Source: BACL27 sp964203235 (GTDB lineage: Bacteria > Actinomycetota > Acidimicrobiia > Acidimicrobiales > Ilumatobacteraceae). From it: DNA of 64,000 bases. Shown here one piece after another: positions 34,702-42,965 of this stretch. Where the stretch lies: NCBI GenBank assembly GCA_964203235.1, contig CAXNLE010000001.1, positions 620,001 to 684,000 on the forward strand, read 5' to 3'. The first letter of the stretch is position 1. Every line of letters starts with the position of its first letter. The position numbers were made by a program, and so were the translations under genes. The notes below the pieces were generated by a model, which was not told where the DNA came from, searched no databases, and worked only from the letters and a program-made list of their open reading frames with translations.

Positions 34702-36168
34702 GTGGATATTGGCAATCATTTTGACGTGATCGTCGTGGGCGCTGGTATTTCTGGTATCGGGGCTGCGTATCACCTGCAAACCATGAGTCCGAAATCGACT
34801 TATCAGATTCTTGAGGGGCGTGCAGACTTCGGTGGTACATGGGATCTTTTTCGCTATCCAGGTATTCGCTCTGATAGCGATATGCACACACTCGGTTATC
34901 GCTTCAAACCGTGGACTGCCGATAAGTCAATTGCCGATGGCCCTCGAATTCTTGAATATTTAAAAGAAACGATTACTGAAAACTCGATCGATAAGAAGAT
35001 CCGTTACAACCAGCAAGTATCAAAGGCGCAATGGTCGAGTGAAGATTCGCAATGGTCGCTCACGGTCACCGACACGGTTTCTGACGAAGTAAAAACTTTC
35101 ACATGCGGCTATCTGTTTATGTGTTCAGGTTATTACAGCTACAAACAGGGCTTTACCCCAGAGTTCGCAGGCATTGATCAGTTCAAGGGCAAAGTTGTGC
35201 ACCCGCAACAGTGGCCGAAAGATTTGGATTATAAGAATAAGCGCGTCGTTGTGATTGGCTCGGGGGCAACTGCCATGACGTTGGTACCGGCGATGGCAAA
35301 TGATGTTGCGCAAATTACATTGCTACAGCGCTCGCCGACTTATGTGATTTCGCGACCGTCGGTTGATCCATTTGCGAAAAGAATGCGCCGAATTTGGCCA
35401 AAGAAAATCGCCTACGCGCTGACGCGAACAGAAAATACAACAAAACAACAAGAGCTTTACAAACTCTGTCGCGAAGCGCCAGAAGGCGTCAAGAGTGTTT
35501 TGATTGATGCAGTGCGAACCGAACTTGGTGCGGGCTTTGACGTTGATAAACATTTTACTCCGACTTACAAACCGTGGGATCAGAGAATGTGCTTGGTGCC
35601 AGACAGCGATCTGTTCGTCGCACTTCGATCTGACAAGGCAAAAATCGTTACCGACACGATTAAAACTTTCACTGAAACTGGCATTCAACTCGATTCAGGT
35701 GAGCACCTTGAAGCAGACATAGTGGTTACTGCGACTGGTCTTAATCTGTGCACGTTAGGCGAGATGGAGTTTGTCGTTGATTCGCAGCCGGTTGATTTCG
35801 CGAAGACTTGGACATACAAAGGGTTCGCATTTTCGGGCATACCAAATTTGGCATCGTCATGGGGTTACATAAACGCTTCATGGACGCTTCGCGCAGACCT
35901 CACGTGCGAGTACGTTTGTCGCTTACTTAATCACATGCGCAAGACGAAAACGAAAGCGTGTACGCCAACGCTTCGAGAAAAAGATCTAGCTATGCCCGCG
36001 CGCAATTGGCTTGAAGACTTTACGTCTGGTTATATGAAGCGAATGATGCACAAAATGCCTCGGCAAGGCGATCATGAACCGTGGATTAACCCTCAGAACT
36101 ACGAACTAGATAAGAAGATGTTTCGCAAGTCTCCAGTTGATGATGGAGTGATGCTGTTCACTAACTAG
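34702..36168 (+). CDS. FAD-dependent Baeyer-Villiger-type monooxygenase
   Basis: 488-aa class B flavoprotein monooxygenase. The FAD Rossmann motif VVGAGISGIGAAYHL (about 11-25), FGGTWDLFRYPGIRSDSDMH, the BVMO-type fingerprint FKGKVVHPQQWP (about 156-167), the NADPH Rossmann motif VVVIGSGATAMTLVP (about 176-190), and the ATG-type motif VVTATGLN near 346 are all in place. Substrate unknown; relatives act on ketones, steroids or related lipophilic compounds. Reads away from the P450 gene and has its own leaderless promoter. GTG start chosen by promoter position and family N-terminus. Confidence 0.9.
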   Translation: MDIGNHFDVIVVGAGISGIGAAYHLQTMSPKSTYQILEGRADFGGTWDLFRYPGIRSDSDMHTLGYRFKPWTADKSIADGPRILEYLKETITENSIDKKIRYNQQVSKAQWSSEDSQWSLTVTDTVSDEVKTFTCGYLFMCSGYYSYKQGFTPEFAGIDQFKGKVVHPQQWPKDLDYKNKRVVVIGSGATAMTLVPAMANDVAQITLLQRSPTYVISRPSVDPFAKRMRRIWPKKIAYALTRTENTTKQQELYKLCREAPEGVKSVLIDAVRTELGAGFDVDKHFTPTYKPWDQRMCLVPDSDLFVALRSDKAKIVTDTIKTFTETGIQLDSGEHLEADIVVTATGLNLCTLGEMEFVVDSQPVDFAKTWTYKGFAFSGIPNLASSWGYINASWTLRADLTCEYVCRLLNHMRKTKTKACTPTLREKDLAMPARNWLEDFTSGYMKRMMHKMPRQGDHEPWINPQNYELDKKMFRKSPVDDGVMLFTN

Positions 36169-36222
36169 TGTGTGAGGGTTTAACGTCTAGTTGAGTGATT
36201 TTGGCGATAGTGTCAATATGCC

Positions 36223-37758
36223 ATGCCACGCGACGACTCTGAATCTTCATCAAGTCGTGAGCCTCGACGATCAAGCGGCGAGCGCACCGGTCGTCCGGCG
36301 CGCCCTTTCGTAAAAGGTAGTCGTCCCGCACGTCCAGCAGGTGCTGGTCGAAGTGATCGGCCAGATCGGTCAGATCGGCCAGATCGTCCGCGCCGAGACA
36401 GTACTGATCGTCCAGATCGTCCGCGTCGTAGTTCTAGTGACCGATCTGATCGTCCAGCCCGTTCGTTTGATCGTGATCGTCCGCCACGTCGTGATAGCCC
36501 TAGTCGTAGTGGTGATCGTCCTGATCGTCCGCGTCGGGATAGCTCTGACCGTCCAGCTCGTTCGTTTGATCGTGATCGTCCGCCACGTCGTGACTCGGGT
36601 GACCGTCCAGCTCGTTCGTTTGACCGTGATCGTCCGCCACGTCGTGACTCGGGTGACCGTCCAGACCGTCCGCGTCGTGACAGTACTGACCGTCCAGATC
36701 GTCCAGCTCGTTCGTTCGATCGTGATCGTCCACCGCGTCGTGATAGTTCTGACCGTCCTGATCGTCCGCGCCGTAGTTCTAGTGATCGATCTGATCGTCC
36801 AGCTCGTTCGTTTGATCGTGACCGTGCGCCGCGTCGTGACAGCTCAGATCGTCGTCCGCGCCGTGACAGCTCAGATCGTCCAGTTCGCGCCCGTCGCGAA
36901 GATGGCCCAGATACTCGTACTACCGCGCAACAAAAATCTGATGATGTAGCTCGTCGTACTGGCGGTCGTCGCTACGGTACAGATCCGTATCCACCGGCTA
37001 AGCACACTCGCGAGAGTTGGCAAGACGAAGGTTCGACACGAAGGTCATCTTCTGGTCCGCGAACAAGTTCAAAGCGTTCATCACGTTTCGAAGACGACGA
37101 CGATCGCGCAATGACCATCAGCATCAAAAATGTTGAGGCTGGCGATGCAAATAAAATTAAAGAGCAACTTGGCACAACTGCCGATCGAGCGATTGAGCGA
37201 CTAGCACGTTCATTACATGCATTCGAAGCGCATCGGTATTCTGAAGCGCGCAAATTGATCATGCCATTGCTTTCGCAAGTTATCGGCATCGCAGTTGTTC
37301 ACGAAGTTGCAGGTCTTTCGATGTACCGCCTTGGTCGTTGGCAAGATGCTGCTGATCAACTCGAAATCGCGCGAGGCCTGAAGCCTGCTGAAGTTGTTAA
37401 TCATCCAGTGTTGGCCGACTGTTATCGCGCATTGCGTCGCTACGAAAAAGTTACAGAACTTTGGGAGTCAATGAAACTGATGTCGCCACAGCCTGGGTTG
37501 CTTGCTGAAGGTCGAATTGTTGCGGCAGGTGCTTTGGCTGACCAAGGCGAGTTGCAGGCTGCTGTTCGAATGATGACCCACGGCACCAGCGATCCACATA
37601 AGGTACAAGAACACCACCTTCGTGAATGGTATGTTTTGGCGGATCTTTATGATCGCGCGGGAGATGTTGCGAGTGCACGTCGCTTGTTCGTTAAGATTCA
37701 AAGCAGCGAGCCAAAATTTGCTGATGTTGCTGACCGTTTAAATACGCTCGGCGAATAG
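36223..37758 (+). CDS. Arg/Asp-rich repeat protein with TPR-like C-terminal domain
   Basis: A 511-aa protein in two parts. Residues about 1-270 are low complexity and made of Arg, Asp, Ser and Pro, including five copies of RSFDRDR(P/A)PRRDS and many DRPDRPRR units: a highly charged, probably disordered and possibly RNA-binding tract. Residues about 300-511 are helical with TPR-like repeats (ALRRYEKVTELWESMKL, DLYDRAGDVASARRLF). A TPR protein at this place after tyrS occurs in other Actinobacteria, so the C-terminal part is probably the ancestral gene. The last bases abut the att-like core. No function is assigned. Confidence 0.8.
   Translation: MPRDDSESSSSREPRRSSGERTGRPARPFVKGSRPARPAGAGRSDRPDRSDRPDRPRRDSTDRPDRPRRSSSDRSDRPARSFDRDRPPRRDSPSRSGDRPDRPRRDSSDRPARSFDRDRPPRRDSGDRPARSFDRDRPPRRDSGDRPDRPRRDSTDRPDRPARSFDRDRPPRRDSSDRPDRPRRSSSDRSDRPARSFDRDRAPRRDSSDRRPRRDSSDRPVRARREDGPDTRTTAQQKSDDVARRTGGRRYGTDPYPPAKHTRESWQDEGSTRRSSSGPRTSSKRSSRFEDDDDRAMTISIKNVEAGDANKIKEQLGTTADRAIERLARSLHAFEAHRYSEARKLIMPLLSQVIGIAVVHEVAGLSMYRLGRWQDAADQLEIARGLKPAEVVNHPVLADCYRALRRYEKVTELWESMKLMSPQPGLLAEGRIVAAGALADQGELQAAVRMMTHGTSDPHKVQEHHLREWYVLADLYDRAGDVASARRLFVKIQSSEPKFADVADRLNTLGE
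36340..36890 (+). repeat. in-gene tandem repeats encoding Arg/Asp/Pro tract
   Basis: About 550 bases dominated by variants of GATCGTCC and of a unit of 40-50 bases containing CGTTCGTTTGATCGTGATCG. Unit order is irregular, with at least five long-unit copies. Because the repeat has no stop codons in several frames it produces long spurious ORFs on both strands. Likely prone to copy-number change by slippage or recombination. Confidence 0.85.
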
Positions 37759-37768
37759 CCACATCAAC

Positions 37769-37793
37769 CGGGTTCGATTCCCGGCGTCGCCTC
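37769..37793 (+). other. att-like core, copy 1 (tRNA T-arm/acceptor 3' end fragment)
   Basis: Sequence CGGGTTCGATTCCCGGCGTCGCCTC looks like the T-stem/loop plus 3' acceptor strand of a tRNA (CCGGG-TTCGATT-CCCGG then CGTCGCC and U as discriminator). The matching 5' acceptor GGCGACG is missing upstream, where the previous gene ends only 10 bases away, so no intact tRNA is present. U73 would fit a Cys- or Gly-type tRNA. This is the left boundary of a tandem array whose later cores lie at 38807, 40829 and 44763. It has no TTTGGTA arm 125 bp upstream, unlike those three. Confidence 0.7.
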
Positions 37794-37830
37794 AATTGTT
37801 TGCTGACGAGAGCGTGACAGAATTGTCGTC

Positions 37831-38661
37831 ATGAAACGCCGATTTGCTCAGATCGATGTCTTTGCCAGTAAGCCGTATCGAGGTAACCCGGTAGCTGTGG
37901 TTGTTGATTGCGATGGTCTAGATGATGGCGAGATGCAGCAGTTTGCAAGATGGACCAATCTTTCGGAAACTACATTTCTTTTGCCTCCAACAAAACCTGC
38001 TGCTGATTACCGAGTGAGGTTTTTTACACCTACAGAAGAGTTGCCCTTTGCAGGTCATCCAACTCTTGGCTCTGCGTATGCGTGGTTGATTTATGGTGGA
38101 GCTCCTCGAAGCGATAAAACAATTATTCAGGAATGTGAAGTGGGGCTAATCAATTTGCGTCGCGATGCGAAGTCGTTGTCATTCGCTGCGCCATCACTTT
38201 TGCGTGGTGGGCCAGTGGAAGAGTCCTTGGTAATAGAGGCAGCAGCGTCGCTAGGCATTGATAGGAATGCAATTGCTGATTCGGCTTGGATCGATAACGG
38301 TCCTGGTTGGCTCGGTGTTCAACTCAAATCTGCAGAGCAAGTGCTGGCGATTAAACCTCAAAAGACAAATCTCACATTGGGAGTTATCGGCGCGTATCCA
38401 ACTGGGTCACGCTTCGCATATGAAGTTCGTGCGTTTTATTCATCGAGTGGAGTCACTGTTGAAGATCCGGTGACTGGAAGCCTTCATGCATCAATGGCTC
38501 AATGGTTGATCGGCGCAGGCCGTTTCGTTCCGCCATATTTGGCTTCTCAAGGCAAGGCAATGGGTCATGCAGGTGAAGTTCAAGTTTTAATGGATGAATC
38601 AAAACAGATTTGGATTGGCGGCGAAGTAACCGCATGTATTCAAGGAACGGTTGAGATCTAG
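37831..38661 (+). CDS. PhzF-family isomerase/epimerase-like protein
   Basis: 276-aa member of the PhzF (phenazine-biosynthesis-like, diaminopimelate-epimerase fold) family. Signatures: IDVFASKPYRGNPVAVV at the N-terminus, NLSETTFLL with the catalytic Glu near 47, FFTPTEELPFAGHPTLGSA, and VEDPVTGSLHASMAQW with the conserved Asp near 209. No phenazine genes are around it, so the substrate is unknown. It is the only gene of the first att-bounded unit (37.79-38.83 kb), which has no integrase. ATG start at 37831. Confidence 0.88.
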   Translation: MKRRFAQIDVFASKPYRGNPVAVVVDCDGLDDGEMQQFARWTNLSETTFLLPPTKPAADYRVRFFTPTEELPFAGHPTLGSAYAWLIYGGAPRSDKTIIQECEVGLINLRRDAKSLSFAAPSLLRGGPVEESLVIEAAASLGIDRNAIADSAWIDNGPGWLGVQLKSAEQVLAIKPQKTNLTLGVIGAYPTGSRFAYEVRAFYSSSGVTVEDPVTGSLHASMAQWLIGAGRFVPPYLASQGKAMGHAGEVQVLMDESKQIWIGGEVTACIQGTVEI

Positions 38662-38670
38662 TCAAGTGAG

Positions 38671-38870
38671 TTTGGTAAGGATTTGGTAACTTGCGCAGGT
38701 TTGGCTGTGTGGTTTGGGTGTGTCTGCATGCAGTTGATGTGGTTCAATATCCTGTTCGGCACGGGTTTGGTTGGTTAGCGAGGTCGCAGTTGCTGTTCCG
38801 TTTGTTTTCGATTCCCGGCGTCGCCTCAATCGTTTTTTGGTTCAGAGGGTCATTTGGTGGGAGTTTGGTA
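38671..38870 (+). other. att-like junction, copy 2: arm repeats on both sides of the core
   Basis: Left arm: TTTGGTA at 38671 and 38682 (11 bp apart). Core TTCGATTCCCGGCGTCGCCT begins at 38807, exactly 125 bp after the second arm site. Right arm: TTTGGTG at 38853 and TTTGGTA at 38864 (again 11 bp apart). Arm-type direct repeats flanking a tRNA-derived core is the layout of an attP or of a junction between two tandemly integrated elements of a tyrosine-recombinase family. This also accounts for most of the 300-base gap between the PhzF gene and the next pilin gene; I see no gene in it. Confidence 0.7.
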
Positions 38871-38967
38871 TTCCTTCTCTAATTTAAGTTAAAACACAAC
38901 GTGCGTGCCTTTGTTTGATCGCGTCTTAGTGCCATTTTGTGAGTCTGACTTGATGTAAATTTTTTTG

Positions 38968-40599
38968 GTGGGATTGGTGCATTCTCGGTATAAATTTTCG
39001 CGCCGTTTAGGCCGTTTACAGCGTTTTGCTCGTCGCGACAACGGGTTCACATTGACTGAGTTGGTTATTGCGATGGTCGTGCTGAGTATTTTGTCAAGTA
39101 TTGCAGTGCCGAGTTTTTTGGGTTCGCGTAATAATGCTTACGACAAAGAAGCGCAGTCATCTATCGAAGTTGTTTTGCGGGCTGCGAAGTTTCATTATCA
39201 AAGTCAAGGTGATTTTTCTGATGGTTCGTCGGCGCAGTGTGGTGATTCGGCGGGGCTGGCGGCAGATCTACAAAAGCTCGAACCTAATGTTGATGTTGTT
39301 GCCAGTTCGGTTTCGTCAACTAATTCGCGGATAGTTAGCGTTCAGGCTGTTCAAACTTGGAGTTCAAATGCTGAGCTTTTAGGTTGTCAAGGTTTTTATG
39401 CTGTTGCGTTGTCGTCGAGTGGTAGTTGTTGGGCTGCAAGAATAATTCTTGAAGGTAAATATTTAGCGTCTGGCAGCGTGTCTCCAGTTGTTGTTAACGC
39501 TCAAACAAATACTTCTAATAGTACTGTCACTACTTGGTCTGCGCTTGCGGTCAACGGAAATGCCTTTGGGGTATTGAAACCTCAAACAAGCGCGGCCGAT
39601 GGTGACAACACAAACAATCTCGTCGACATAAAAACTGCGTGCAAGGCTAGAACACAGTCCACAGGTGTAGCTGCCCTAGGTGGAAACTACATCGCACCAT
39701 CACAGTTCTACTCTTCATGGCGCGAAACGACAACGGGCGGCACTGCAAGTACCTTGACTGCGTGCGCACCAACAAGTTCAACTTCTGGTGGATTTACGAC
39801 ATTAAGTTTCACTACCACGGGCACATGTACTTGGGTGGTCCCAACCGGCGTAACAGCGGTGCAAACACTTGTTGTCGGCGGTGGCGGTGGTAGCGGTGGC
39901 GGCGGATGCAACTGGAGTTTTTCGCGCGGCGGCGGTGGCGGCGGCGTGACTCAAACTTCTAGTACGGCGGTAACTGCTGCAACTAACGTCACAGTTGTTG
40001 TTGGTAGCGGCGGCACAGCTGCTGTCGACAGGACCGGCTGTCCTGGTACTCCGGGTGTTGCGACAGTTGGTACCCAAGGTGGGACAAGTAGTTTCGCGTC
40101 AATATCTAGTACGGGCGGTTTTAGCTCACCACAATATGATACCTTTGGTGGTGCAAGCGGAGTTGGTGACAATATCTCATACGCCGCATCTGGATTAGAT
40201 ACTGCTGATAACGAAGGTTGTGTTACTCTCGGGGGTGATTGTTCTGGAGGTGGCGGTGGCGGTGCTGGTGGTGCCGCAGGCCAGATTGGCGGAGTATCGC
40301 TTGTTCCAGAAGACTGGTCAACCGTTCGTGGTCGTGCAGGCACTGGTGGACCAGGTGTTTTGTCAAGTATTTCAGGAACGTCACTCGCCTACGGTGCCGG
40401 TGCCTTCGGGGTGACGCTTGGTACTTTCGGAACAAATTATGCCTGTGGTGGGTATGGCAGCTTTACTGCTGCTCAATACTTAGGTGGCGGTTGCTTTAAC
40501 GGAACTGCCATTGTTAATCCATTAGCCAACAGGGGCGGCGGCGGGCTAGAGGTAAACGGCGGGTCTGGCGTTGTAATCGTAAAGTACTCAACTCCATAA
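38968..40599 (+). CDS. modular prepilin 1, glycine-rich C-terminal head
   Basis: Secreted pilin-like protein of about 543 aa. A basic leader is followed by the prepilin peptidase site G-FTLTELVIAM (mature Phe1, Glu5) and a hydrophobic N-terminal helix. The next ~240 residues form the base shared with four other genes at 46.5-53.4 kb, including SAQCGDS, LGCQGFYAVALSSSGSCWA and PSQFYSSWR. After that the sequence changes to a glycine-rich head (about 300-543, many GGGG runs, ending GVVIVKYSTP) resembling Gly-rich adhesin or tail-fibre domains. A -10-like TAAATT (38956-38961) ends 6 bases before GTG 38968, which I take as a leaderless start; TTG 38965 is an alternative. Sole gene of att unit 2. 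Confidence 0.85.
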   Translation: MGLVHSRYKFSRRLGRLQRFARRDNGFTLTELVIAMVVLSILSSIAVPSFLGSRNNAYDKEAQSSIEVVLRAAKFHYQSQGDFSDGSSAQCGDSAGLAADLQKLEPNVDVVASSVSSTNSRIVSVQAVQTWSSNAELLGCQGFYAVALSSSGSCWAARIILEGKYLASGSVSPVVVNAQTNTSNSTVTTWSALAVNGNAFGVLKPQTSAADGDNTNNLVDIKTACKARTQSTGVAALGGNYIAPSQFYSSWRETTTGGTASTLTACAPTSSTSGGFTTLSFTTTGTCTWVVPTGVTAVQTLVVGGGGGSGGGGCNWSFSRGGGGGGVTQTSSTAVTAATNVTVVVGSGGTAAVDRTGCPGTPGVATVGTQGGTSSFASISSTGGFSSPQYDTFGGASGVGDNISYAASGLDTADNEGCVTLGGDCSGGGGGGAGGAAGQIGGVSLVPEDWSTVRGRAGTGGPGVLSSISGTSLAYGAGAFGVTLGTFGTNYACGGYGSFTAAQYLGGGCFNGTAIVNPLANRGGGGLEVNGGSGVVIVKYSTP

Positions 40600-40692
40600 T
40601 GTGCCACAGGTTGGAGGTGCATAGTTTTGATGTCACAAGAGGAATACGAGTAAAAAAAGAAGCAGATAGTCGACTCAATTTAGATCGAGATA

Positions 40693-40848
40693 TTTGGTAC
40701 GCATTTGGTACGACCCTGTGAACGCTCAAACGGAAATCAGGGGATAAGCGGGACTGCGGGCGCTGAACTCGAGTGATGGATTGGCTGTTTGAAGCCAAAC
40801 AGGATTTTGGGTGACGGTTTTCGTGGATTTCGATTCCCGGCGTCGCCT
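40693..40848 (+). repeat. att-like site, copy 3; left copy of 146-bp direct repeat
   Basis: TTTGGTA arm sites at 40693 and 40704 (11 bp apart) and core TTCGATTCCCGGCGTCGCCT starting at 40829, 125 bp after the second arm. Positions 40703-40848 form a 146-bp gap-free direct repeat with 44637-44782 (I count 129 of 146 identical). The rest of the 40600-40872 gap shows no coding signal. Confidence 0.8.
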
Positions 40849-40872
40849 CTAAAATTCCTTTGAAGTGCTATG

Positions 40873-41298
40873 TCAATTTGCGGCTGACCAGCCAGAGATT
40901 GCAGCGATGCGAAAAACAAGAATTCTTTCAAAAGGTTCGTCGGCATATTGCGGATAACGCTGAGCAAGCAAAGACGAAAGTACTGCAGCACGCGAATTTT
41001 GTGATTCACCTTGCCATTCCAAGTGTGCGCGCACCCACCACAACTGACCCCAATCGACGTCATCCCATTTGTCAACAAGCAAAGTTGCGCGCGGATCAAT
41101 CTCTAGGTTTGACTTGCGTTGCAACTTGGTCGAGGTCTTGGGTTTGACCCGGTCGATAGGAATACCTAGGTATCCATCTTCGTCAATGGCGTATACAGCG
41201 GGAACTGAATCAATCCCACGTTCAGAATGGAGTGTGGAACAGGTGCCGTGGGTGTGCATCTTTAACCGGCGTAATGCCTCGTTGACGTCAAGTTTCAT
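40873..41298 (-). CDS. PPOX-class F420-dependent (Rv0121c-type) oxidoreductase
   Basis: 141-aa split-barrel flavin/F420-binding fold protein. ALRRLKMHTHGTCSTLHSERG with VPAVYAIDEDG, then the characteristic WGQLWWVRAHLEW and the C-terminal ILVFRIAAISGWSA, fit the TIGR03668/Rv0121-like family of PPOX-class F420-dependent enzymes. F420 use is inferred from the family. It is divergent from the acyl-CoA ligase gene, with one MarR-type operator in the 131-base gap. First gene inside the 146-bp-repeat-bounded cassette. Confidence 0.8.
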   Translation of the reverse strand: MKLDVNEALRRLKMHTHGTCSTLHSERGIDSVPAVYAIDEDGYLGIPIDRVKPKTSTKLQRKSNLEIDPRATLLVDKWDDVDWGQLWWVRAHLEWQGESQNSRAAVLSSLLAQRYPQYADEPFERILVFRIAAISGWSAAN

Positions 41299-41365
41299 TT
41301 GTCCATTCTCTCCACGTGTGGGGTCGAGTCGTATCTAGTTAGAAATTGTCGCCCAGTCCATAATG

Positions 41366-41379
41366 TATCATGCATGATA
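41366..41379 (+). promoter_or_regulatory. MarR-type operator 1
   Basis: Perfect 14-bp palindrome TATCATGCATGATA in the divergent promoter region between the PPOX and acyl-CoA ligase genes. It shares the TATCAnGCnTGATA or TATCAnnnnTGATA pattern with two sites next to the marR gene of the same cassette. Positioned to control both flanking genes. Confidence 0.7.
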
Positions 41380-41429
41380 TATCCAGCAAGGCCGAGTATT
41401 ACTGTAACCATGATGAGTGAGGTCGTCGA

Positions 41430-42965
41430 ATGAATCCAGCCAATTGGGTGGCACGTCATGGCCGCCGCATCCCTGATGCTCCCGCCATCGCCGATGGTGA
41501 AAACATTCATGCAACTTGGAGTCAATTCGCATCCCGAATTGCGAACATAGCCGGCGGTTTAACGAACGAATTTGACTTGCAGGTTGGAGATCGTGTCGCC
41601 ATTGTGATGCGCAATCGTCCCGAATATCTTGAAATACAATTTGGCGTCTGGCATGCGGGACTTGTAGTTGTACCTGTCAACGCGCGTCTTCATCGAGAGG
41701 AGGTTTCGTACATTCTTGAACACAGTGGATGTTCCGTAGTTGTAACAGATGAAGATCATCGAATTGATGTTGAATCCCTGCTCGGAGTGGTGAAGACTCT
41801 AAAGTCAGTTGTGGTTGCCCCGAGCGAGCTTTGGAATCGCATTGGTTCTGCCGCGCCGACGCGATTGATAGATCGTCATCCATATGACCCTGCCTGGCTG
41901 TTCTACACGAGCGGTACGACGGGTCGACCTAAGGGGGCGACGCTGACGTTCCGCAACCTGTTGATGATGAGTCTCAGCTACTTTGCAGACATTGACGAAC
42001 TCACGCAACATGACGCTGTTTTGCATGCGGCACCTTTGTCTCATGGGTCGGGACTTTACGGTTTGCCTCATGTGGCCCGTGGGGCCGTCAGCGTTCTCCC
42101 GCATTCTGGTGGAGTTGATGGTGAAGAAATTGCATCGCTGATACGTCGTTGGGCCGGTGTCTCGTTTTTTGCGGCCCCAACAATGGTGAAGCGTCTTGCA
42201 AATGAACCCGCAATCACAGGGTCAGACCTGTCGAATCTAAAGACCATTATTTACGGTGGTGCACCGATGTATTTAGCGGATCTCGAAGAAGCACTTCATG
42301 TCTTTGGTCCATGTCTTGCACAGATTTATGGACAAGGTGAGACGCCCATGACTATCACGGGTTTGTCAAAAGCGGAACATGATGGTCAAGGAGACACACG
42401 CTGGCAAGAACGCGTTCAAAGTGTTGGCCTACCACGCACCGATGTTGAAGTACGTGTTGTTGATGAGGATGATAACGAACTTCCGGTCGGCGAAATCGGA
42501 GAAGTTATTGTACGTGGCGATGTAGTGATGGCTGGTTATTGGAATCAACCAGAAGCAACAGCAGAAACGCTGCGTAATGGATGGTTGCATACGGGCGACA
42601 TGGGTAGTTTTGACGAAGAAGGATTTCTCACTTTAAAGGACCGATCAAAGGACCTGATTATCAGTGGCGGCATGAACATATATCCACGTGAAGTTGAGGA
42701 AGTGTTACTACAACATCCGCATGTTCAAGCAGTTGCAGTCGTCGGGAAGCAAGATTCTGAGTGGGGAGAGGCAGTTATTGCATTTATTGTCACCGACAGC
42801 AATATCGTGCCAACGTTTGAGGAACTTGATCAAATGTGTCTCGACCGCATCGCGCGTTACAAGCGCCCAAAGGAATATCGATTCGTTTCGTCGCTTCCGA
42901 CCAACAACTACGGAAAGGTAGTGAAGAGAGAATTAAGAGAAATCCTCGCGGCTGAAACGAATTAA
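41430..42965 (+). CDS. AMP-dependent acyl-CoA synthetase / ligase
   Basis: 511-aa ANL-superfamily enzyme activating a carboxylic acid with ATP and CoA. AMP-binding P-loop-like motif LFYTSGTTGRPKGATLT (about 156-172), the A5 region QIYGQGETPM, the A7-A8 region GWLHTGDMGSFDEEGFLTLKDRSKDLIISGG (about 391-421), and the catalytic lysine in NNYGKVVKREL at the C-terminus are intact. The acid substrate is unknown; relatives use medium-chain, aryl or steroid-derived acids. Ends one base before the convergent marR gene. GAGG ribosome binding site before ATG 41430. Confidence 0.92.
   Translation: MNPANWVARHGRRIPDAPAIADGENIHATWSQFASRIANIAGGLTNEFDLQVGDRVAIVMRNRPEYLEIQFGVWHAGLVVVPVNARLHREEVSYILEHSGCSVVVTDEDHRIDVESLLGVVKTLKSVVVAPSELWNRIGSAAPTRLIDRHPYDPAWLFYTSGTTGRPKGATLTFRNLLMMSLSYFADIDELTQHDAVLHAAPLSHGSGLYGLPHVARGAVSVLPHSGGVDGEEIASLIRRWAGVSFFAAPTMVKRLANEPAITGSDLSNLKTIIYGGAPMYLADLEEALHVFGPCLAQIYGQGETPMTITGLSKAEHDGQGDTRWQERVQSVGLPRTDVEVRVVDEDDNELPVGEIGEVIVRGDVVMAGYWNQPEATAETLRNGWLHTGDMGSFDEEGFLTLKDRSKDLIISGGMNIYPREVEEVLLQHPHVQAVAVVGKQDSEWGEAVIAFIVTDSNIVPTFEELDQMCLDRIARYKRPKEYRFVSSLPTNNYGKVVKRELREILAAETN

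Noticed and set aside
36340..36890. CRISPR array
   Set aside because: The repeats are in-frame, irregular and coding, with no unique spacers of constant length.
36341..36949. Long open frames on both strands over the repeat tract (for example a 202-aa Val/Ile-rich product)
   Set aside because: They are produced by the stop-free Arg/Asp repeat of the real gene; composition is a mechanical reading of the repeat in other frames.
37718..37793. Complete tRNA gene ending at the first core
   Set aside because: No GGCGACG 5' acceptor, D-arm or anticodon arm; the preceding bases are the end of the TPR gene.
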